Shown here piece after piece: positions 8,443 through 16,900 of a stretch of DNA of 64,000 nucleotides. Positions within the stretch are counted from its first letter, which is position 1. The number at the start of each line of letters is the position of its first letter. Source of the stretch: Pseudolysinimonas sp051954455 (GTDB lineage: Bacteria; Actinomycetota; Actinomycetes; Actinomycetales; Microbacteriaceae); the NCBI RefSeq assembly GCF_051954455.1, contig NZ_JBQCHS010000025.1:37506-101505 (forward strand), written 5' to 3'. The notes beneath the pieces were generated by a model. That model did not search any database, was not told where the DNA came from, and saw only the letters and a list, made by a program, of their open reading frames with translations. Both the position numbers and the translations under genes were made by a program.

Positions 8443-9047
8443 CTCAGGGGCCCTTCGAAGAGCGGCAGGGCGCCGGGACCCGGCGCCGGGATGTCGGGGA
8501 GCGCGTCGCGCGTGGCGTGGTCGGTGACGACGAGCACCGTCACGCCGCGGGTTGCGACCTCGCGGAGGTAGCGGAACCAGGTCGCCGGGTCGCCGCCGTG
8601 GCGCTCGGGCGAGGTCACGACGAGCGCGTCGACCCCGCGGCGGAGCAGCGCGAGCTCGACGAGCAGCCGGAGGCGGTCGACCGTCGGCAGCGCACCGAAC
8701 GGGCGCTTCGCCCACTCGACGAGACCGAGGCGGTCCAGTTCGCGGGCCGTGCCGTGCCGCCCGGCGAGGGCGAGCTCCTCGCGGACGACGGCCGCGACCC
8801 GCACGTCGTCGGAGTGCTCCGCGACGGTCGGAGTGTCGATGAGCGCGATGCGCGCGCGCTCGGCGTCGACCGTGCCCGCGTCGACCGCCATGCGGCCGGC
8901 CGCGACGAGCGAGAGGACGGTCGGGCGCTGCCCGCCTTCGGTGGCGACGACGGTGACCGCGCCGGGGCGGGCGTCGAGGGTGACGGGCGGGAGCGCGGCC
9001 GCCGGCCCGCTGCCGACGGCCGCGCCGTCAAGGGTGATGCGGGTCAT
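8439..9047 (-). CDS. Degenerate ABC ATPase-like protein
   Basis: A 202-residue protein that aligns by eye with an ABC nucleotide-binding domain but has lost its catalytic motifs. The P-loop position reads ATEGGQRPTVLSL with no GxxGxGKS. The signature region reads FGALPTVDRLRLLVELALLRRG instead of LSGGQ. The Walker B position reads ALVVTSPE, without the Asp. It lies between tetR and the YhgE/Pip gene with 4-nt overlaps on both sides, as a partner ATPase would. It is probably a non-hydrolysing partner or scaffold of the membrane protein; a wholly different role is possible. Confidence 0.75.
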   Translation of the reverse strand: MTRITLDGAAVGSGPAAALPPVTLDARPGAVTVVATEGGQRPTVLSLVAAGRMAVDAGTVDAERARIALIDTPTVAEHSDDVRVAAVVREELALAGRHGTARELDRLGLVEWAKRPFGALPTVDRLRLLVELALLRRGVDALVVTSPERHGGDPATWFRYLREVATRGVTVLVVTDHATRDALPDIPAPGPGALPLFEGPLR

Positions 9048-9652
9048 CGCGTGGTCTCCAGTTCGGGCGTGGCATCCACGAGCGCCGCGGCGTCGGCGGC
9101 CGACAGGCCCGCGGTCGAGAGGACCGAGAGCATGACGTACCGACGCCCCGCCGCGGCCGTCAGCCGGGTGCGATTGGCCTCGTCGAGCACCGCGATCGCG
9201 GCGGCCTCGATGAGCCGCCCGAGCGTCGCGGCGGGGATGTCGGCGCGGATCCGGCCCGCGGCGGCGCCCTCCTCGACCGCCTCGCGCAGCAGGCGCCGCA
9301 CCGGCTCCAGCTCACGGGCGATGAGGTCCTGGAACGGGCCGCGCACGGCGAACAGCGTCATGACGCGCACGTCGTCGACCTCCGCCCACATCCGGGCGGC
9401 GACGAGCGCGAGGCGCACGAGCGGATCGGGATGCGCGACGGCCGCGAGCTCGCCGGCGACGCGGGCGGTTCCCGTGCTCACGAGCTCGCGGAGCAGCTCA
9501 TCGCGGGTGGCGAAGTGGCCGTAGACGCTCCGCCGGGTCAGGCCCGCCTCGGAGGCGATGGCCTCGAGCGTCGCGTCGAGGTCGCGGTTGAGCACGACCC
9601 GCGCGGCCGCGAGCAGGGCGGCCCGGTTCTCGAGCGCATCGCGACGGGGCAT
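9044..9652 (-). CDS. TetR-family transcriptional regulator of the YhgE/Pip operon
   Basis: A 202-residue regulator. The helix-turn-helix covers about residues 22-50 (TLEAIASEAGLTRRSVYGHFATRDELLREL), followed by an all-helical ligand domain. It opens a three-gene operon with 4-nt overlaps, so it likely represses itself, the degenerate ATPase and YhgE/Pip. ATG 9652 lies six bases after TACACT on the minus strand (9659-9664), a leaderless arrangement, and a perfect palindrome at 9674-9689 covers the -35 region. Confidence 0.9.
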   Translation of the reverse strand: MPRRDALENRAALLAAARVVLNRDLDATLEAIASEAGLTRRSVYGHFATRDELLRELVSTGTARVAGELAAVAHPDPLVRLALVAARMWAEVDDVRVMTLFAVRGPFQDLIARELEPVRRLLREAVEEGAAAGRIRADIPAATLGRLIEAAAIAVLDEANRTRLTAAAGRRYVMLSVLSTAGLSAADAAALVDATPELETTR

Positions 9653-9673
9653 GCGACGAGTGTACCGCGATCT

Positions 9674-9689
9674 TGCACACTCATGTGCA
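9674..9689. promoter_or_regulatory. Probable TetR operator
   Basis: TGCACACTCATGTGCA is a perfect 6-4-6 inverted repeat. It starts ten bases upstream of the tetR -10 box, where binding would block RNA polymerase. It is the only strong palindrome close to this promoter, so autorepression is the simplest reading. Confidence 0.65.
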
Positions 9690-9721
9690 CTTTGTGGCGA
9701 CCCCCGCCCCCTCCTCCCCCG

Positions 9722-9797
9722 GTCGAGAGTTCAGGAGGAACGCCGTCCCGCGGCCGGGTATGGGGCAGAACGCGCCGTCTGAACCTGAACTTTCGAC
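9722..9797. repeat. 14-nt inverted repeat with a 48-nt loop upstream of purA
   Basis: Positions 9722-9735 and 9784-9797 are inverted copies of 14 nt with one G-U type difference. The element sits between tetR (minus) and the purA promoter (plus), 44 bases before the purA -10 box, so it is not part of the purA leader. It could insulate the divergent promoters or belong to an unannotated RNA. Confidence 0.55.
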
Positions 9798-9840
9798 TGG
9801 GCGGAGTCGGGCGCAGGGGGAAGGCCGAGGAGGGCTCCGA

Positions 9841-9846
9841 TAGGCT
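9841..9846 (+). promoter_or_regulatory. purA -10 box
   Basis: TAGGCT matches the TANNNT box seen before most genes here. Unlike those, it lies 37 bases before the start, giving a leader of about 30 nt that carries a GGGAG ribosome-binding site. No clear -35 is seen. Confidence 0.5.
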
Positions 9847-9883
9847 GGGGTGCAATCCCTCGTTCTGAAGTAAGGGAGTACCC

Positions 9884-11170
9884 ATGCCCGCGATCGTTCT
9901 CGTCGGCGCCCAGTGGGGCGATGAAGGCAAGGGCAAGGCGACCGACCTGCTCGGCAGCCGTGTCGACTACGTCGTCAAGTTCAACGGCGGCAACAACGCC
10001 GGCCACACAGTCGTCGTGGGCGACGAGAAGTACGCGCTGCACCTGCTGCCGTCCGGCATCCTCAGCCCCGGCGTCACGCCCGTCATCGCGAACGGCGTCG
10101 TCGTCGACATCGAGGTGCTCTTCGACGAGCTCACCGCGCTGAGCGCCCGCGGCATCGACGTCTCGCGCCTTCGGGTGAGCGCGAACGCGCACGTCATCAC
10201 GCAGTACCACCGCACGATCGACAAGGTGACCGAGCGCTTCCTCGGCAAGCGGCAGATCGGCACGACCGGCCGCGGCATCGGGCCGTCGTACGCCGACAAG
10301 ATCAACCGCGTCGGCATCCGGATCCAGGACCTGTTCGACGAGAACATCCTGCGGCAGAAGGTCGAGGCGGCCCTCGACGTCAAGAACCAGATGCTGCTGA
10401 AGATCTACAACCGCCGCGCGATCGCGGCCGACGAGATCGTCGACGACCTGCTGCAGTACGTCGAGCGGCTGCGTCCGCTCGTCGCCGACACCTCGCTCGA
10501 GCTGAACCGCGCGCTCGACGAGGGCAGGACCGTGCTCTTCGAGGGCGGCCAGGCGACCATGCTCGACGTCGACCACGGCACGTACCCGTTCGTCACGTCG
10601 TCCAACGCGACGAGCGGGGGAGCGGCGACCGGCTCCGGCGTCGCGCCCAACCGCTTCGACCGCGTGATCGCGATCGTCAAGGCGTACACGACCCGCGTCG
10701 GCGCCGGCCCCTTCCCGACCGAGCTCTTCGATGAATCCGGCGAGTTCCTCCGGTCCGCCGGGTTCGAGTTCGGCACCACGACCGGCCGTCCCCGGCGCAC
10801 CGGCTGGTACGACGCCCCGATCGCGCGGTACGCCGCTCGCATCAACGGCGTGACCGACTTCGTCATGACGAAGCTCGACGTCCTCACCGGGCTCGAGAGG
10901 ATCCCGGTGTGCGTCGCCTACGACGTCGACGGCGTGCGCCACGACGAGGTGCCGGTCAACCAGACCGACTTCCACCACGCGACGCCCATCTACGAGGAGT
11001 TCCCGGGCTGGACCGAGGACATCACGGGCGCCCGCGAGTTCGACGACCTGCCGAAGAACGCCCGCGACTACGTCCTCGCGGTCGAGGCGATGTCCGGATC
11101 GCGCATCTCGGCGATCGGCGTCGGACCCGGCCGCGAGGCGATCGTCGTGCGGCACGATCTGCTCGACTGA
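9884..11170 (+). CDS. purA: Adenylosuccinate synthetase
   Basis: Makes adenylosuccinate from IMP, aspartate and GTP, the first committed step to AMP. The 428-residue length is normal. Visible motifs are QWGDEGKGKATDLL (residues 9-22, catalytic Asp in GDEGKGK), GGNNAGHTVV (IMP loop, His near 43), GTTGRGIGPSY near 126-136 and TTTGRPRRTGW near 303-313. ATG 9884 is preceded by GGGAG at 9874-9878. This is one of the few genes here with a classical leader. A GNAT gene follows after 20 bases. Confidence 0.97.
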   Translation: MPAIVLVGAQWGDEGKGKATDLLGSRVDYVVKFNGGNNAGHTVVVGDEKYALHLLPSGILSPGVTPVIANGVVVDIEVLFDELTALSARGIDVSRLRVSANAHVITQYHRTIDKVTERFLGKRQIGTTGRGIGPSYADKINRVGIRIQDLFDENILRQKVEAALDVKNQMLLKIYNRRAIAADEIVDDLLQYVERLRPLVADTSLELNRALDEGRTVLFEGGQATMLDVDHGTYPFVTSSNATSGGAATGSGVAPNRFDRVIAIVKAYTTRVGAGPFPTELFDESGEFLRSAGFEFGTTTGRPRRTGWYDAPIARYAARINGVTDFVMTKLDVLTGLERIPVCVAYDVDGVRHDEVPVNQTDFHHATPIYEEFPGWTEDITGAREFDDLPKNARDYVLAVEAMSGSRISAIGVGPGREAIVVRHDLLD

Positions 11171-11190
11171 GCGACGACGAGGACCGCAGC

Positions 11191-11829
11191 GTGACCGCGA
11201 CCATTCCGGAGCCGCGCGTGCTGGCCGGGCGGTTCATCCGGCTCGAGCCCTTCACGCCCGAGCATCTGCCGGGCCTCTACCGCGCCCTCGCTCGCCCCGA
11301 GGTCTTCGCCGGGGGCTACGGCGGCGGCCCGGCGGGGCTGTGGCCGGACGAGCCGGCGTTCCGGGAGCGGTTCCCGGCGGCCCTGCCGACGACCGGCAAC
11401 ACCTACGTCGCCGTCGTCCGGTCCGGTCCGGACGCCGGGGCCGTGGTCGGGTCCTCGAGCCTCGCCGACTTCGACGAGCGGCGCGAGCACGCCCACATCG
11501 GCTGGACCGGATGGCACCCCGCGGTGTGGGGCGGCCCCGTCAACCCCGAGGCGAAGCTCCTGCTCCTGTCCGAGGCGTTCGACCACGGCTTCGGGCGGGT
11601 CAAGCTCCAGGCCGACGAGCGGAACGCACGGTCGCGGGCCGCGATCCTCAAGCTCGGCGCGCGGTTCGAGGGGACCACCCGCCGCGACGTGCGCCGCGCG
11701 GACGGGAGCTGGCGCGACTCCGCCGTCTTCTCGATCCTCGTCGACGAGTGGCCCGGGGTCCGGGCGGGCCTGGAGGAGCGGCTCGCCGCGTTCGTCGCGG
11801 CGGACTCCGTGATTAGGCTCGGAGCATGA
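11191..11829 (+). CDS. GNAT-family N-acetyltransferase (RimJ/RimL type)
   Basis: A 212-residue acetyltransferase with the RimJ/RimL layout: the opening GRFIRLEPFTPEHLPGLYRAL, central strands with HIGWTGWHPAVWGG, and NARSRAAILKLGARFEG near residues 146-162, the conserved C-terminal acetyl-CoA site. It probably acetylates an amine on a small molecule or protein N-terminus; the substrate is unknown. GTG 11191 has GAGGAC upstream and lies 20 bases after purA. Its stop overlaps the chorismate mutase start (ATGA). Confidence 0.85.
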   Translation: MTATIPEPRVLAGRFIRLEPFTPEHLPGLYRALARPEVFAGGYGGGPAGLWPDEPAFRERFPAALPTTGNTYVAVVRSGPDAGAVVGSSSLADFDERREHAHIGWTGWHPAVWGGPVNPEAKLLLLSEAFDHGFGRVKLQADERNARSRAAILKLGARFEGTTRRDVRRADGSWRDSAVFSILVDEWPGVRAGLEERLAAFVAADSVIRLGA

Positions 11830-12137
11830 CCGAACCGGACGTCGCGGCGCAGCTCGCGGCCTACCGGCGCACGATCGACAACATCGATGCGGCGCTCGTC
11901 CACATGCTGGCGGAGCGGTTCAAGGCGACGCAGGCGGTCGGGCACCTCAAGGCCGCCCACGACCTGCCGCCCGCCGACCCGGAGCGCGAGCGGGTGCAGA
12001 TCGCGCGGCTCCGTGCGCTCGCCGAGGAGGCGCACCTCGACCCGGCCTTCGCCGAGAAATGGTTCAACTTCGTGGTCGCCGAGGTCATCCACCACCACGA
12101 GCAGATCGCCGCCACCGGGAGCATCGAGACCGCGTGA
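11826..12137 (+). CDS. Chorismate mutase, AroQ type
   Basis: A 103-residue all-helical enzyme converting chorismate to prephenate for Phe/Tyr synthesis. The conserved features are RRTIDNIDAALVHMLAERF near residues 14-32 and AVGHLKAAHDLPP with the catalytic-helix Lys near 44; it is a stand-alone domain of normal length. It overlaps the GNAT gene by four bases, but TAGGCT at 11814-11819 lies exactly six bases before its ATG, so an internal leaderless promoter is likely. It overlaps the SDR gene downstream. Confidence 0.9.
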   Translation: MTEPDVAAQLAAYRRTIDNIDAALVHMLAERFKATQAVGHLKAAHDLPPADPERERVQIARLRALAEEAHLDPAFAEKWFNFVVAEVIHHHEQIAATGSIETA

Positions 12138-12994
12138 GCTGGGATCCCGCAGCGTTGCCCGACCAGAGCGGCCGCACCGTCGTCGTGACGGGCGGCAATG
12201 CGGGCATCGGGTTCCAGGCCGTCCGGCAGTTCGCGCGCGCCGGGGCGCGCGTCGTCGTCGCCGCGCGCACCCCGTCGACGGCGCAGGACTCGATGGAGGC
12301 GGTGCGCGCCGAGACACCGGGCGCGTCGCTCGCGTTCGTCCGCCTCGACCTCGCGTCGCTGGAGTCGGTGCGCACCGCCGCCGCCGAGCTCCGCGCGCTC
12401 GGCCCGATCGACGTCCTCGTCAACAACGCGGGCCGCACCGACACCGTCTCCGAGCGTCAGGAGACGCAGGACGGCCTGGAGCTGATCGTCGGCACCAACG
12501 CGTTCGGCCCGTTCGCGCTCACCGGCCTCGTGCTGCCCGCGCTCGCGCCGGGGGGTCGGGTGGTCGGCCTCGGCAGCTTCGCCACCCGCCTCGTGCCGCT
12601 CGACACCGACGACCTGCAGTCGCGGCGGCGGTATCGGGCCTTCCGCGCCTACGGACTGTCGAAGCACGCGGTCCACGCGCTCGCCTTCGAGCTCGCGCGC
12701 CGCTTCGAGGCGGCGGGGCGGGTGCAGCGGTCGCTCGTCGCGCATCCCGGCTTCGCGCTCGACCAGAGGTCGTTCCCGCTCGTGGTGCAGACGAAGGAGC
12801 GCGGGGCCTGGCCCGTCGTGCGCGCCGCCCTCGACCCGGCGGCCGGCAACGGCACCTTCTGGGGACCGCGCTTCGGACTGACCGGCCCGCCGCAGCAGGC
12901 GAAGCCCGTCGCCGCGAGCGCGGCCGCCGAGGCGGGCGCCGAGGTCTGGCGGCAGGCCGAGGCCGCGACCGGCGTGACCTACGACCTGGGCTGA
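12134..12994 (+). CDS. Short-chain dehydrogenase/reductase (SDR)
   Basis: A 286-residue NAD(P)-dependent oxidoreductase. Visible are the cofactor motif TGGNAGIG (19-26), NNAG near 96-99 and the catalytic pair YGLSK (Tyr ~173, Lys ~177). The architecture resembles retinol-dehydrogenase-like SDRs, whose substrates are often lipophilic; the actual substrate is unknown. It starts with GTG overlapping the chorismate mutase stop (GTGA) and converges on purL, 19 bases from its end. Confidence 0.9.
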   Translation: MSWDPAALPDQSGRTVVVTGGNAGIGFQAVRQFARAGARVVVAARTPSTAQDSMEAVRAETPGASLAFVRLDLASLESVRTAAAELRALGPIDVLVNNAGRTDTVSERQETQDGLELIVGTNAFGPFALTGLVLPALAPGGRVVGLGSFATRLVPLDTDDLQSRRRYRAFRAYGLSKHAVHALAFELARRFEAAGRVQRSLVAHPGFALDQRSFPLVVQTKERGAWPVVRAALDPAAGNGTFWGPRFGLTGPPQQAKPVAASAAAEAGAEVWRQAEAATGVTYDLG

Positions 12995-13013
12995 GCCTGA
13001 GTTCCGGCGGCGG

Positions 13014-15296
13014 TCACGCGAACGACGCGAGCGCCGCCGCCGACGTCGCGCGGAGCTCGTCGAGCCCCACCGAGAACATCCCCTGGATCTCGAGCGCCGG
13101 CTCCGAACCCGCGCCGTCGTCCGTCACGCCGATGCGCGCCACCGGATAGCCGCGTCCCTCGCACAGGCGCGTGAACTTGACGTCCTCCTCGCGCGGGACC
13201 GCGACGACCACGCGGCCGCCCGTCTCGCTGAAGAGGGCGGTCGCGGCGTCGATCCCGTCGCGGGCCATGACCTCGTCGAGCCAGACGCGCGCGCCGACCC
13301 CGAAGCGCCGGCACGCGTCGACGAGCGCCGCGGCGAGGCCGCCGTCGGCAAGGTCGTGGGCGCCGTTCAGCAGCCCCTCGTGCGCGGCGGCGGCGAGGAG
13401 CGCCGCCAGCTCGCGCTCGCGCGGAAGGTCGACGGCCGGGGGTCGGCCGCCGAGGTGGCCGTGGATCACACCCGCCCACGCCGAGCCGTCGAGCTCGAGC
13501 GCCGTCGTGCCGAGCAGGTACAGGTTGTCGCCCGCGTCCTGCCAACCGGAGGGGATGCGCCGGCCGACGTCGTCGATCGTGCCCATCACCGCGATGACCG
13601 GGGTGGGGTGGATCGGCACGTCGCCGGTCTGGTTGTAGAAGCTCACATTGCCGCCGGTGACCGGCACGCCGAGCTCGAGGCAGGCATCCGCGAGCCCCTC
13701 GACGCTCTGCGCGAACTGCCACATGACCTCGGGGTTCTCGGGGCTGCCGAAGTTGAGGCAGTCGGAGACCGCGGCCGGCACCGCGCCGGACGTCGCGACG
13801 TTGCGGTACGCCTCCGCGAGCGCGAGCTGCGCGCCCGCGTACGGGTCGAGGTAGGAGTAGCGCCCGTTGGCGTCCGTCGCGAGGGCGACGCCGAGGCCCG
13901 AGGTCTCGTCGACCCGGATCATCCCCGCGTCGTCGGGGTAGCTCAGGGCGGTGTTGCCCAGCACGTACTTGTCGTACTGGCTCGTGATGACGCTCTTGTC
14001 GGCTAGGTTCGCGCTGCCGACGAGCGCGAGCAGCTGGGCGCGCAGGTCGCCGTCGCGATCGAGGCGCTCCGCGGTGTCGGCGTTCAGCGCGTCGAGCCAG
14101 GTCGGGTGCACCATCGGGCGCTCGTAGACCGGCCCGTCGATCGCGACCGTGCGCGGGTCGACGTCGACGATGGTCTCGCCGCGCCACGTGATGACGAGCC
14201 GACCCGACTCCGTGACCTCGCCGAGCACGCTCGTCTCGACATCCCACTTCGACGTCACGGCGAGGAAACCCTCGAGCTTCTCGGGGCGCACGATCGCCAT
14301 CATGCGCTCCTGGCTCTCCGACATGAGGATCTCCTCCGCCGTGAGCGAGGGATCGCGCAGCAGCACCTTGTCGAGCTCCACGCTCATGCCGCCGTCGCCG
14401 TTGCTGGCGAGCTCGGAGGTCGCGCACGAGATGCCCGCAGCGCCGAGGTCCTGGATGCCCTCGACCAGGTCGCCCGCGAAGAGCTCGAGGCAGCACTCGA
14501 TGAGCACCTTCTCGGCGAACGGGTCGCCGACCTGCACGCTCGGGCGCTTGGTGGGGCCGCCCTCGGAGAAGGTGTCGGAGGCGAGGATCGACGCGCCGCC
14601 GATCCCGTCGCCGCCGGTCCGGGCGCCGAAGAGCACCACCTTGTTGCCGGCGCCGCGCGCGTTGGCCAGGTGCAGGTCCTCGTGGCGCAGCACCCCGACC
14701 GCGAGCGCGTTGACGAGCGGGTTGGCCTGGTACACCGGGTCGAACCAGGTCTCGCCCCCGATGTTCGGGAGCCCGAGGCAGTTGCCGTAGAAGCTGATGC
14801 CGCCGACGACCCCCGGCAGCACGCGGTGGGTGTCGGGGTGGTCGACCGCGCCGAAGCGCAGGGCGTCCATGACGGCGACGGGGCGGGCTCCCATCGAGAT
14901 GATGTCGCGCACGATGCCGCCGACCCCGGTCGCGGCGCCCTGGAACGGCTCCACGTACGACGGGTGGTTGTGGCTCTCGATCTTGAAGGTGACCGCCCAG
15001 CCCTCGCCGATGTCCACCACGCCGGCGTTCTCGCCCATGCCCACCATGAGGTTCTTGCGCATCTCGTCGGAGACCTTGTCGCCGAATTTGCGCAGATGCA
15101 CCTTGGAGCTCTTGTAGGAGCAGTGCTCGCTCCACATCACGGAATACATCGCGAGTTCGCCGCTCGTCGGCCGACGGCCGAGCAGGGATCGGATGCGGAG
15201 GTACTCGTCCTCGCGCAGTCCGAGGGCCGCGAACGGCTGCTCCTTCTCGGGGGTGGCGGCGGCCACGGCGACGGAGTCGATCGGCGGGGTCGTCAT
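13014..15296 (-). CDS. purL: Phosphoribosylformylglycinamidine synthase II
   Basis: The ATP-dependent synthetase subunit that converts FGAR to FGAM with ammonia from PurQ. The 760-residue length is that of the small PurL, which needs PurS and PurQ, both present in the window. Motifs include EHCSYKSSKVHL near the N-terminus, FKIESHNHPS and the duplicated AIRS-like glycine-rich segments. ATG 15296 lies eight bases after TAAACT (15305-15310, minus), a box that overlaps the stop codon of the upstream gene. purL is separated from purQ by about 2.9 kb of unrelated genes. Confidence 0.96.
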   Translation of the reverse strand: MTTPPIDSVAVAAATPEKEQPFAALGLREDEYLRIRSLLGRRPTSGELAMYSVMWSEHCSYKSSKVHLRKFGDKVSDEMRKNLMVGMGENAGVVDIGEGWAVTFKIESHNHPSYVEPFQGAATGVGGIVRDIISMGARPVAVMDALRFGAVDHPDTHRVLPGVVGGISFYGNCLGLPNIGGETWFDPVYQANPLVNALAVGVLRHEDLHLANARGAGNKVVLFGARTGGDGIGGASILASDTFSEGGPTKRPSVQVGDPFAEKVLIECCLELFAGDLVEGIQDLGAAGISCATSELASNGDGGMSVELDKVLLRDPSLTAEEILMSESQERMMAIVRPEKLEGFLAVTSKWDVETSVLGEVTESGRLVITWRGETIVDVDPRTVAIDGPVYERPMVHPTWLDALNADTAERLDRDGDLRAQLLALVGSANLADKSVITSQYDKYVLGNTALSYPDDAGMIRVDETSGLGVALATDANGRYSYLDPYAGAQLALAEAYRNVATSGAVPAAVSDCLNFGSPENPEVMWQFAQSVEGLADACLELGVPVTGGNVSFYNQTGDVPIHPTPVIAVMGTIDDVGRRIPSGWQDAGDNLYLLGTTALELDGSAWAGVIHGHLGGRPPAVDLPRERELAALLAAAAHEGLLNGAHDLADGGLAAALVDACRRFGVGARVWLDEVMARDGIDAATALFSETGGRVVVAVPREEDVKFTRLCEGRGYPVARIGVTDDGAGSEPALEIQGMFSVGLDELRATSAAALASFA

Positions 15297-15307
15297 CACC
15301 GGTGAGT

Positions 15308-16417
15308 TTATCGGTGCAGCAGACCGATCATCGGCGTCAGGACCACGGCCAGGACGATCAGGATCGTGAGGACCGCGAGCGCCTTGCCGGCGGGGTGGCC
15401 GAAGTTGATCGTCCATCCCAGTCCGAACCGTTTCGGCACGAAGAGCGCGGGGTCGTCGCGGTCGACGTAGATGACTCCCGCCTTCCAGCGCGCGTCGTCG
15501 TCGGGGGCCTCGGCGCGGCCCGTGGCGCGGGGATGCTCCGCACCCGACCGGGTGACCCGCCGGACCCGGACCGCCGCCGCGATGAGGGTCGTCGCCAGGA
15601 GCACGACCAGCACGATGAGTCCGAGCCGGGCCAGGACACCCGTGACGGGCCCGAGCCAGTCGAGCACCGCGATGAGCGAGAGTCCGAACGCGATGACCGC
15701 CGAGAGCTCCGACATGAGGGAGGCGAGGATGCCGCGCCGGGCCGCGGCGAGGACGAGGGCATGCGTGGGGTCGTCGCCCGGGGTCGCACGCAGCGCCGCC
15801 CGCGCCGCGATCGTCGAGAACAGGGCCATGAGGCCCGAGACCAGGGCGCCGATGATCAGGGGCAGGAACACGACGAGCACCGTCTTGGGCGCGGTCGCCG
15901 TCACATGCCCGTCGAGTGCGCGGTGGGTCGGGTACGGGTCGGGAAGGTGCGGGTAGGCGGCGACGCCGATGCCGGCCGCTACGACGAGCAGCACGGCCGC
16001 GAGCACGGGCCACACGATCGGCGGTCGGTGGTGCGCGGGCGCCGTGACCTCGGCGGTCAGCCGCACGGGCACGTCGGCGTACCAGTCGCCCGCCGCCTTG
16101 GCCTGCCGGATGCCGCGTCGGGTCACGACGTAGACCACGAGGCTGAGCACGATGAGCACGAGCATCGGCGCGATGGCTCCGGCGATCGGAACCGTGAACG
16201 CCAGGAAGATCGAAACGACCACGGCGATGCCCGTCACGATGACCTCGCCCCGGCGGTAACGGCGGAGCGCGGTCGCGACCGCCGGGTCGTCGAGGTGCGC
16301 CTCCGGTACCGCGACGCCGAGCGGCAGGCCGCGCGGAGCGATCGACGGCATCGCGATCAGGAGCCCCGCGATGAGGGCGACGTAGACGAGCGAGAACACC
16401 AGCACGAAGGCGGTCAT
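15308..16417 (-). CDS. DUF1648/DUF5808 membrane protein
   Basis: A 369-residue polytopic protein with about eight hydrophobic segments. The C-terminal segment WKAGVIYVDRDDPALF, continuing to GWTINFGHPAGK, is the DUF5808 signature; the N-terminal helices fit DUF1648. Such proteins are often encoded behind a YtrA-type GntR regulator in Gram-positive bacteria, and their function is not known. The ATG overlaps the GntR stop (ATGA), so the two form an operon that the GntR protein most likely controls. Confidence 0.8.
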   Translation of the reverse strand: MTAFVLVFSLVYVALIAGLLIAMPSIAPRGLPLGVAVPEAHLDDPAVATALRRYRRGEVIVTGIAVVVSIFLAFTVPIAGAIAPMLVLIVLSLVVYVVTRRGIRQAKAAGDWYADVPVRLTAEVTAPAHHRPPIVWPVLAAVLLVVAAGIGVAAYPHLPDPYPTHRALDGHVTATAPKTVLVVFLPLIIGALVSGLMALFSTIAARAALRATPGDDPTHALVLAAARRGILASLMSELSAVIAFGLSLIAVLDWLGPVTGVLARLGLIVLVVLLATTLIAAAVRVRRVTRSGAEHPRATGRAEAPDDDARWKAGVIYVDRDDPALFVPKRFGLGWTINFGHPAGKALAVLTILIVLAVVLTPMIGLLHR

Positions 16418-16812
16418 CGGGGGTCCTTTCCGGAGCGAAGGGTGCGGAGCTGGGAGGCGACGGCCGCGGACACGGCGTCGTCGTCCATCCCCTGGGCGAC
16501 TGCCTCGGCGACGAGAGTGCGTAGCCGCGGCTCCCAGTGGGCGGCGAAGCCGGCGGGTGGCGGCCCGGAGGAGGCATCGCGGGCGACGACCGAGCCCGAG
16601 CGTCGATTGGTGCGCACGAAACCCTCCTGCCGCAGCAGGTCGTACCCCTTCGCCACGGTCGCGAGGTTGATGCCGAAGGCGCCGGCGACCTGGCGCACGG
16701 AGGCGAGCGCGGTCCCCTCCGGCAGCGAGCCGTCGGCGATCGACTCGACGATGCGGTCGCGCAGCTGCTGGTAGAGCGGGACCTCCGAACGGGGGTCGAC
16801 GTCGATCTGCAT
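16414..16812 (-). CDS. GntR-family regulator, YtrA subgroup
   Basis: A 132-residue regulator with only a winged-helix domain (QQLRDRIVESIADGSLPEGTALASVRQVAGAFGI, residues ~17-50) plus a short helical dimerization tail, the layout of the YtrA subgroup. ATG 16812 is chosen because longer readings run through the operator. The promoter on this strand has TACTAT at 16837-16842, embedded in a near-perfect palindrome, which implies autorepression of this two-gene operon. It is divergent from mscS. Confidence 0.9.
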   Translation of the reverse strand: MQIDVDPRSEVPLYQQLRDRIVESIADGSLPEGTALASVRQVAGAFGINLATVAKGYDLLRQEGFVRTNRRSGSVVARDASSGPPPAGFAAHWEPRLRTLVAEAVAQGMDDDAVSAAVASQLRTLRSGKDPR

Positions 16813-16820
16813 GGATGCCA

Positions 16821-16847
16821 ATCTGTATTGGTAGTCATAGTACAGAT
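16821..16847. promoter_or_regulatory. GntR/YtrA operator overlapping the -10 box
   Basis: Nine-base arms ATCTGTATT (16821-16829) and AGTACAGAT (16839-16847) form an inverted repeat with one mismatch around a 9-nt spacer. The minus-strand -10 box TACTAT (16837-16842) lies inside it. The TGTA...TACA arms resemble published YtrA-type sites. Confidence 0.75.
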
Positions 16848-16900
16848 CGGGCAGGTGGCCGTCCAGGACCTCGCTACCGTGGGACCCGGAGGTGGAGTCG

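Noticed and set aside
13014..16838. 1274-codon open frame as one giant protein
   Set aside because: Only the part from 15296 downward is PurL. The upstream part is a shadow of the DUF1648 and GntR genes, which have their own motifs, overlap and promoter.
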